26,371 nt of DNA from NCBI GenBank assembly GCA_002403095.1, contig DHHC01000024.1:1967-28337 (forward strand). Reading direction: 5' to 3'. Below are positions 22,656 to 26,371 of this stretch, in pieces. The notes beneath the pieces were generated by a model, which saw only the letters and a program-made list of their open reading frames with translations, was not told the DNA's origin and made no database searches. The number at the start of each line of letters is the position of its first letter. The first letter of the stretch is position 1. This DNA comes from Leptolinea sp. UBA4782 (lineage in GTDB: Bacteria > Chloroflexota > Anaerolineae > Anaerolineales > Anaerolineaceae). Both the position numbers and the translations under genes were made by a program.

Positions 22656-23003
22656 TTACTGTATGTAATCCTGAAACTCAGGTGGCACAAACTGCCAAAG
22701 ATCTTGCATTATTCCTGTTGAATTTACGACTGCACCAAATATGGTCCATAACAGAGTGAGCAGCAACGCAATTCCTGCCATGATCAAACCGGCTACCGCC
22801 ATGCCCTTCTTTGAGGTTTTCAATCCCAGAATGCCCAGGATCACGCCTGCGATGGAAATCGGGAAACCGCAAATTGGGAGAAGCCAGGCACACAAACTGA
22901 GAATGCCCAGCACCAATGCCGCTATTGCCAGACCCGGTTTATCGGGTTTGGCAGGAGTAACGGGTTCGGGTACATACTGCTGTGGGGGTGGAGTGTTTTC
23001 CAT
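22656..23003 (-). CDS. Small DUF4190-type membrane protein
   Basis: The protein has 115 residues. A proline-rich hydrophilic N-terminus (1-22) is followed by three hydrophobic segments at about 24-42, 45-61 and 67-92, with glycine-rich turns (LAIAALVLGILSL and ISIAGVILGILGLKTSKKG). That pattern is the DUF4190 arrangement. It lacks a signal peptide and enzymatic motifs. Its start overlaps the stop of the aldo/keto reductase by one base (TAATG), so the two are translationally coupled. DUF4190 proteins have no established function, and nothing in the sequence shows what this one does in the kamA operon. Confidence 0.75.
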   Translation of the reverse strand: MENTPPPQQYVPEPVTPAKPDKPGLAIAALVLGILSLCAWLLPICGFPISIAGVILGILGLKTSKKGMAVAGLIMAGIALLLTLLWTIFGAVVNSTGIMQDLWQFVPPEFQDYIQ

Positions 23004-23968
23004 TAAGCCTCCTTTGGCTGTACTTCCAATATCTTTTCAATCGCATCCAGTACGTCGTCGGTCAGTTTTTCAACAACCTCTGCCGCACCGAGATTCTCAT
23101 CCAGCTGCTCAACACGGGTTGCACCAGTAATAACACTGCTTACCTCTTTGCGGTGCAAAATCCAGGCTAATGCAAGCTGCGCCGTGGTAAACCCCATTCC
23201 TTCGGCCAGGGCGGTCAACTTGCGCACCATGTCTATCTTTTCTGGCGTGAACCTGTCGCGGATCCAGCCCATTTCTGTCATGGCAGCCCGGCTTCCTTCC
23301 GGTACACCGTTATTATACTTGCCTGAAAGTAAACCATAATACAGCGGGCTCCAGGTGGTAAAACCAATCCCAAACTCCTGTGCCAGGGGCAGCAGCTCTT
23401 CTTCCAACCTTTCGCGGTGGAACATGTTGTACTGCGGCTGTTCCATCGTGGGTGGAACCAGGCCGTACTGGCGGGCAACTGCGACCGCCTGGACGATTTG
23501 CGGGGCAGTCCATTCGCTGGTGCCCCAATACAGGATCTTGCCCTGGTGCACCAGGTCATCCATCGTGCGTACCACTTCCTCTACCGGTGTGTCCACATCA
23601 AACCGGTGGCAGAAGTACAGGTCCAGGTAATCCAGCTGCAGCCGCCTGAGCGAAGCATGCACCGATTCGGTAATGTGCTTGCGTGACAGCCCCCTGCCGT
23701 TTGGTCCCGGCATAGTCGGCCAAAAGACCTTGCTGGAGATCACCAGCGCCTCGCGCGGCAGGTCTTTTATCGCCTTGCCCATTACGATCTCTGCCGCCCC
23801 AGCAGCATAGACATCGGCATTGTCAAAATAATTGACACCCTGATCATAGGCCGCCTTGATGATCTCGGCAGCCCGTGCTTCATCCACCTGGTTGCCGAAG
23901 GTGATCCAGGCGCCCAGGCTGAGTTCGCTCACCTTTAAGCCAGACTTACCCAATCGACGATAATGCAT
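23003..23968 (-). CDS. Aldo/keto reductase, Kv-beta/YghZ-like
   Basis: The protein has 321 residues from ATG 23968. The frame is open to 24109, but the extra 47 residues overlap kamA and do not look like AKR sequence; MHYRRLGKSGLKVSELSLG is the normal family start. The catalytic tetrad is visible: D49 and Y54 (YFDNADVYAAG), K80 (VISSKVFW) and H121 (LYFCHRFD). The NADPH-binding C-terminal part has SSVITGATRVEQLDENLGA. It reduces carbonyl compounds in the cytoplasm; the substrate is not predictable. It lies 16 nt after kamA and overlaps the small membrane-protein gene, so it belongs to a three-gene operon. Confidence 0.9.
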   Translation of the reverse strand: MHYRRLGKSGLKVSELSLGAWITFGNQVDEARAAEIIKAAYDQGVNYFDNADVYAAGAAEIVMGKAIKDLPREALVISSKVFWPTMPGPNGRGLSRKHITESVHASLRRLQLDYLDLYFCHRFDVDTPVEEVVRTMDDLVHQGKILYWGTSEWTAPQIVQAVAVARQYGLVPPTMEQPQYNMFHRERLEEELLPLAQEFGIGFTTWSPLYYGLLSGKYNNGVPEGSRAAMTEMGWIRDRFTPEKIDMVRKLTALAEGMGFTTAQLALAWILHRKEVSSVITGATRVEQLDENLGAAEVVEKLTDDVLDAIEKILEVQPKEA

Positions 23969-23984
23969 TATTCCCGCCTTTCGT

Positions 23985-25316
23985 TTATTTAGAGACCGGG
24001 CCGATGCCGAGCGGTTTCCATTTATCCTGGTCGGCCCGCAAGCGGTGCATCCCGCCGCCCCGGTCGTGCAGTTCATCAAATCCAACAGGCTTAATGAAGA
24101 GATCTTCACCTTCGAGTAATCCCATCACGCCTTCCTGGCCTGGTTCAAGACGTTTGCTCAAGCAGAAGGAACAGGTGTTGGGATCATGTGCTTTGTATTC
24201 AAGCGGTTCTTCGTAAGTTGTAATGAAACCTTCGTAATTCCGCAGCACAACCTTGTGGTCTGAAGCGCTGATCTGGTAATTGGGCATAACCGGTATCTTG
24301 CCTCCCCCACCGGGAGCATCCACGATAAATGTGGGAACTGCAAAACCAGAGGTGTGCCCGCGCAGCCCCTCAATAATTTCAATCCCTTTGGCCACAGGGG
24401 TGCGGAAATGCCCGGCCCCGTCCACCAGGTCGCACTGGTACAGGTAATAAGGGCGTACCCGCATCCGGATCAGGTCCTGCACCAGCTTGCGCTGGATGTG
24501 TACACAGTCATTGATGCCCGCCAGTAAAACCGCCTGGTTTCCGAGTGGGATGCCCGCCCGCAGCAGTTTATCGCAGGCATCTGCCAGCTCCTGCGTGATT
24601 TCGTTGGGATGGTTGACATGGATGTTCATCCACAGGGGATGGAACTTCTCCAGCATATCGCACAGCTCATCCGTTATCCGCATTGGCATAAAAACAGGTA
24701 CCCGGGTTCCGATCCGGATGATCTCAATATGGGGTATATCCCGCAGCCGGGTTAGCAGCTCTTCCAGCACTTTGGGTGCCATTGTCAGCGGGTCGCCACC
24801 GGAAAGCAGCACATCACGCACCTGGGGAGTTTTCTTCAGGTATTCGATCTGCATGTCAAACTCATTGCGCGAGAAATTCGCCATTGGATCGCCCACGATC
24901 CTGGAGCGGGTGCAGTAACGGCAGTAAGAGGCGCATTGTGTGGTTACCAGCATCAACACCCGGTCAGGATAGCGGTGCACCAGCCCGGGGACAGGGGAAT
25001 GGCGGTCTTCAGCCAGGCTGTCTTCCATCATGCCTGTAAACGGAACGATTTCTTCCGCCCGCGGGATAACCTGCCTGCGGATGGGATCATCCGGGTCATC
25101 GGGATTGATCAGGGAAGCAAAATATGGGGTGATATCCACCCTGAAAAGGCCCTGTGAGTTCAGCGCCTTGCACTCCGAATCAGTCAGGGGGATGATCGGC
25201 CCAAAATCGTCCACACTGTTCAGGCGGTGGCTCAGCTGCCAGCGCCAGTCGTTCCACTTATCTTCAGGAATATCATTGTAGATCGCGGCTCGTTTTGAAG
25301 GAAACTGTAATACCAT
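23985..25316 (-). CDS. kamA: Lysine 2,3-aminomutase
   Basis: The protein has 443 residues from ATG 25316; an upstream TTG (25337) is rejected because GGAG is placed for the ATG. It is a radical-SAM, PLP enzyme that converts L-lysine to L-beta-lysine. The CX3CX2C cluster motif is C128, C132, C135 (QCASYCRYC). The PLP lysine is K340 in VDAPGGGGK. D296 (QCDL) and D333 match Asp293 and Asp330 of the Clostridium enzyme, which hold the lysine side-chain amine, so lysine rather than glutamate is favoured. Of the four zinc cysteines, C271, C382 and C385 are visible; the fourth (in NTCSFC) appears to be Asn380. No beta-lysine acetyltransferase (ablB) or lysine-fermentation gene is adjacent. Confidence 0.93.
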   Translation of the reverse strand: MVLQFPSKRAAIYNDIPEDKWNDWRWQLSHRLNSVDDFGPIIPLTDSECKALNSQGLFRVDITPYFASLINPDDPDDPIRRQVIPRAEEIVPFTGMMEDSLAEDRHSPVPGLVHRYPDRVLMLVTTQCASYCRYCTRSRIVGDPMANFSRNEFDMQIEYLKKTPQVRDVLLSGGDPLTMAPKVLEELLTRLRDIPHIEIIRIGTRVPVFMPMRITDELCDMLEKFHPLWMNIHVNHPNEITQELADACDKLLRAGIPLGNQAVLLAGINDCVHIQRKLVQDLIRMRVRPYYLYQCDLVDGAGHFRTPVAKGIEIIEGLRGHTSGFAVPTFIVDAPGGGGKIPVMPNYQISASDHKVVLRNYEGFITTYEEPLEYKAHDPNTCSFCLSKRLEPGQEGVMGLLEGEDLFIKPVGFDELHDRGGGMHRLRADQDKWKPLGIGPVSK

Positions 25317-25366
25317 TATTTTTTCTCCAGGAAACAACCTTACGCTTAACTGTTTGGGGACCAGCC

Positions 25367-25378
25367 CGTAAATTTACG
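25367..25378. promoter_or_regulatory. 12-bp perfect palindrome in the kamA leader
   Basis: CGTAAATTTACG lies about 50-60 nt upstream of the kamA start, downstream of the predicted start point. It is a possible operator, but too short and AT-rich to be sure. Confidence 0.25.
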
Positions 25379-25459
25379 CTATCCTCAGCAAGGCGGGTCA
25401 TGGTCCGGCCGGAAGAAACCCCCATTCGAAGCACAGTTAATCAATCCATTCATACCAGT

Positions 25460-25488
25460 ATTGTAATAAATTCAAGAGGCCGGGTCAA
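25460..25488 (-). promoter_or_regulatory. Promoter of the kamA operon
   Basis: On the minus strand TTGACC (25488-25483), 17 nt and TACAAT (25465-25460) make a good sigma-70-type promoter, giving a leader of about 140 nt. It is divergent from and about 45 bp away from the lexA promoter. Confidence 0.65.
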
Positions 25489-25533
25489 CAAGCAGTTAGG
25501 ATAAACCCGAGAATTCATTCAATAAATTGCCTA

Positions 25534-25562
25534 TTGACTTTGAACGTTTGTTCTGTTATTAT
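25534..25562 (+). promoter_or_regulatory. lexA promoter with SOS box in the spacer
   Basis: TTGACT (25534-25539), 17 nt and TATTAT (25557-25562) form the promoter. Inside the spacer GAAC-GTTT-GTTC (25542-25553) matches the GAAC-N4-GTTC core of the Gram-positive-type SOS box, so LexA would block its own promoter directly. Confidence 0.85.
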
Positions 25563-25607
25563 ATTTGTAGCACAAATGACCAACTAATGTTTGAAAGGAA
25601 AGTGACT

Positions 25608-26324
25608 ATGGCCAGAAAAAGTGCAGGCATCAGCGACCGCCACCGCAAGATCATGGAATTCCTGATGAAGTTTCAGGATGAAAACGGGTACAGCCCTTCC
25701 ATCCGTGAAATTGGTGAGCATATCGGGGTGGCATCCACCTCGCTGGTTGATTACTATTTGCGCCAGCTGGAGGAACGCGAGTACATCGAACGCGATCAAC
25801 ACATCTCCCGCAGCATCCGCGTCCTGCGACCGATCAATGCTTCTATCGGCGAAACTGTAAAACGCACCTTCAACCGCATGACAGAAGCGGTCAATGAGTT
25901 GCTGGATATCCCGGTGCTGGGCCGTGTGGTCGCCGGTGAGCCGATCCCTGTTCCCGGTTCAGATGTGCGTTATTTCGACCCCGAAAGCAGCGTGGCAGTT
26001 GCCCGCAGCCTGCTCAACCCGAGAGAAAATGTCAGTGAACTGTTTGCTCTGGAGGTGCAGGGTGAATCCATGATCGACGCCATGATCAACGACGGCGACC
26101 TGGTCATTATGAAGCCGGCCAAAGAAGCCAGCAACGGCGAGATGGTTGCAGTTTGGATGGATGATAAAGACGAAACCACGCTGAAATACTTCTACAAGGA
26201 AAACAACCGCATCCGCCTGCAGCCTGCCAACCCGACCATGAAACCTATTTTTGTCGATGATCCCCGCCACCTGCGCATCATGGGTAAGGTCGTCCTGGTG
26301 ATCCGCCAGGTAAAAGGCAGATAA
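25608..26324 (+). CDS. lexA: SOS repressor LexA
   Basis: The protein has 238 residues from ATG 25608, with AAAGGAAAG upstream; the open frame to 25527 is non-conserved and lies across the promoter. The N-terminal winged helix-turn-helix spans about 5-70 (GYSPSIREIGEHIGVAS is the recognition region). The self-cleavage Ala-Gly sits in GRVVAGEPIPVP. The S24-type protease has its catalytic Ser in VQGESMIDAMINDGDLV and its Lys in ETTLKYFYKE. It represses DNA-damage genes and cleaves itself on RecA filaments. It is about 30 residues longer than E. coli LexA (202), mainly in the linker between the domains (ASIGETVKRTFNRMTEAVNE). The SOS box upstream shows autoregulation. Confidence 0.97.
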   Translation: MARKSAGISDRHRKIMEFLMKFQDENGYSPSIREIGEHIGVASTSLVDYYLRQLEEREYIERDQHISRSIRVLRPINASIGETVKRTFNRMTEAVNELLDIPVLGRVVAGEPIPVPGSDVRYFDPESSVAVARSLLNPRENVSELFALEVQGESMIDAMINDGDLVIMKPAKEASNGEMVAVWMDDKDETTLKYFYKENNRIRLQPANPTMKPIFVDDPRHLRIMGKVVLVIRQVKGR

Positions 26325-26349
26325 ACTTTTCCTCATTAAACCAAACGAG

Positions 26350-26371
26350 GCTGACCCAAAAGTAGGTCAGC
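26350..26371 (+). terminator. Hairpin after lexA, probable terminator cut by the window end
   Basis: A perfect 7-bp stem (GCTGACC / GGTCAGC) with an 8-nt loop sits 25 nt past the stop and ends exactly at the window edge. Any T-run would lie beyond it, so termination cannot be confirmed. Confidence 0.5.

Noticed and set aside
23969..24109. 47-residue N-terminal extension of the aldo/keto reductase
   Set aside because: It overlaps the end of kamA, is Cys/Ser-rich and unlike the family. The ATG at 23968 gives the standard start.
25527..25607. Longer N-terminus of LexA
   Set aside because: This stretch holds the -35, SOS box and -10 of the lexA promoter, so it cannot be translated from that transcript.
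1..26371. CRISPR arrays, tRNA or rRNA genes, integrases, transposases
   Set aside because: No spaced direct repeats, cloverleaf-like stretches or recombinase motifs were found on reading both strands.

Overview
The window looks like a chromosomal segment of an anaerobic or fermentative bacterium, most likely a Chloroflexi (Anaerolineae-type) member. This is an inference from gene content: a tungsten-type aldehyde:ferredoxin oxidoreductase with a radical-SAM maturase, large Rbs-type sugar uptake modules with FGGY kinases, a lysine 2,3-aminomutase, and a LexA gene with a GAAC-N4-GTTC SOS box. No rRNA, tRNA, CRISPR array, insertion sequence or phage gene was seen.

Layout. (1) 1-3549, rightward: a 5'-truncated AOR-family tungstoenzyme, a SPASM radical-SAM maturase and a tandem MoaD-like protein, closed by a strong terminator. 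(2) 3671-6961, rightward: a beta-hydroxyacid dehydrogenase of the semialdehyde-reductase type, DhaK, DhaL and a DUF4867-like cupin protein. (3) 13485-7038, leftward: an LsrB/RhaS-like lipoprotein binding protein, a double ABC ATPase, two permeases and an FGGY kinase. Modules 2 and 3 converge on one bidirectional terminator. (4) 13902-18233, rightward and divergent from module 3: a SorC/LsrR-type regulator, then E1alpha, E1beta and E2 of a 2-oxoacid/acetoin dehydrogenase-type complex, each overlapping or abutting the next. (5) 18393-19541, rightward: a UroD/MtaA-superfamily protein, then two MITE-like foldback repeats. (6) Leftward: a second FGGY kinase closely related to the first, and an M29 aminopeptidase. 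(7) Leftward: kamA, an aldo/keto reductase and a small DUF4190-type membrane protein. (8) Rightward: lexA.

How the genes may work together. Modules 2-4, and probably the second kinase, read as one regulon for import and breakdown of an unidentified small sugar or sugar-like compound: uptake through the ABC system, phosphorylation by FGGY and/or DhaKL kinases, redox and isomerisation by the dehydrogenase and cupin protein, and oxidative CoA-dependent cleavage of a keto compound by the E1/E2 complex. The set resembles the AI-2 Lsr system in transporter, kinase and SorC regulator, but it lacks LsrF and LsrG and carries an acetoin/pyruvate dehydrogenase-like complex instead. A 32-bp operator-like palindrome sits just downstream of the regulator's promoter. 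The substrate cannot be read from the sequence.
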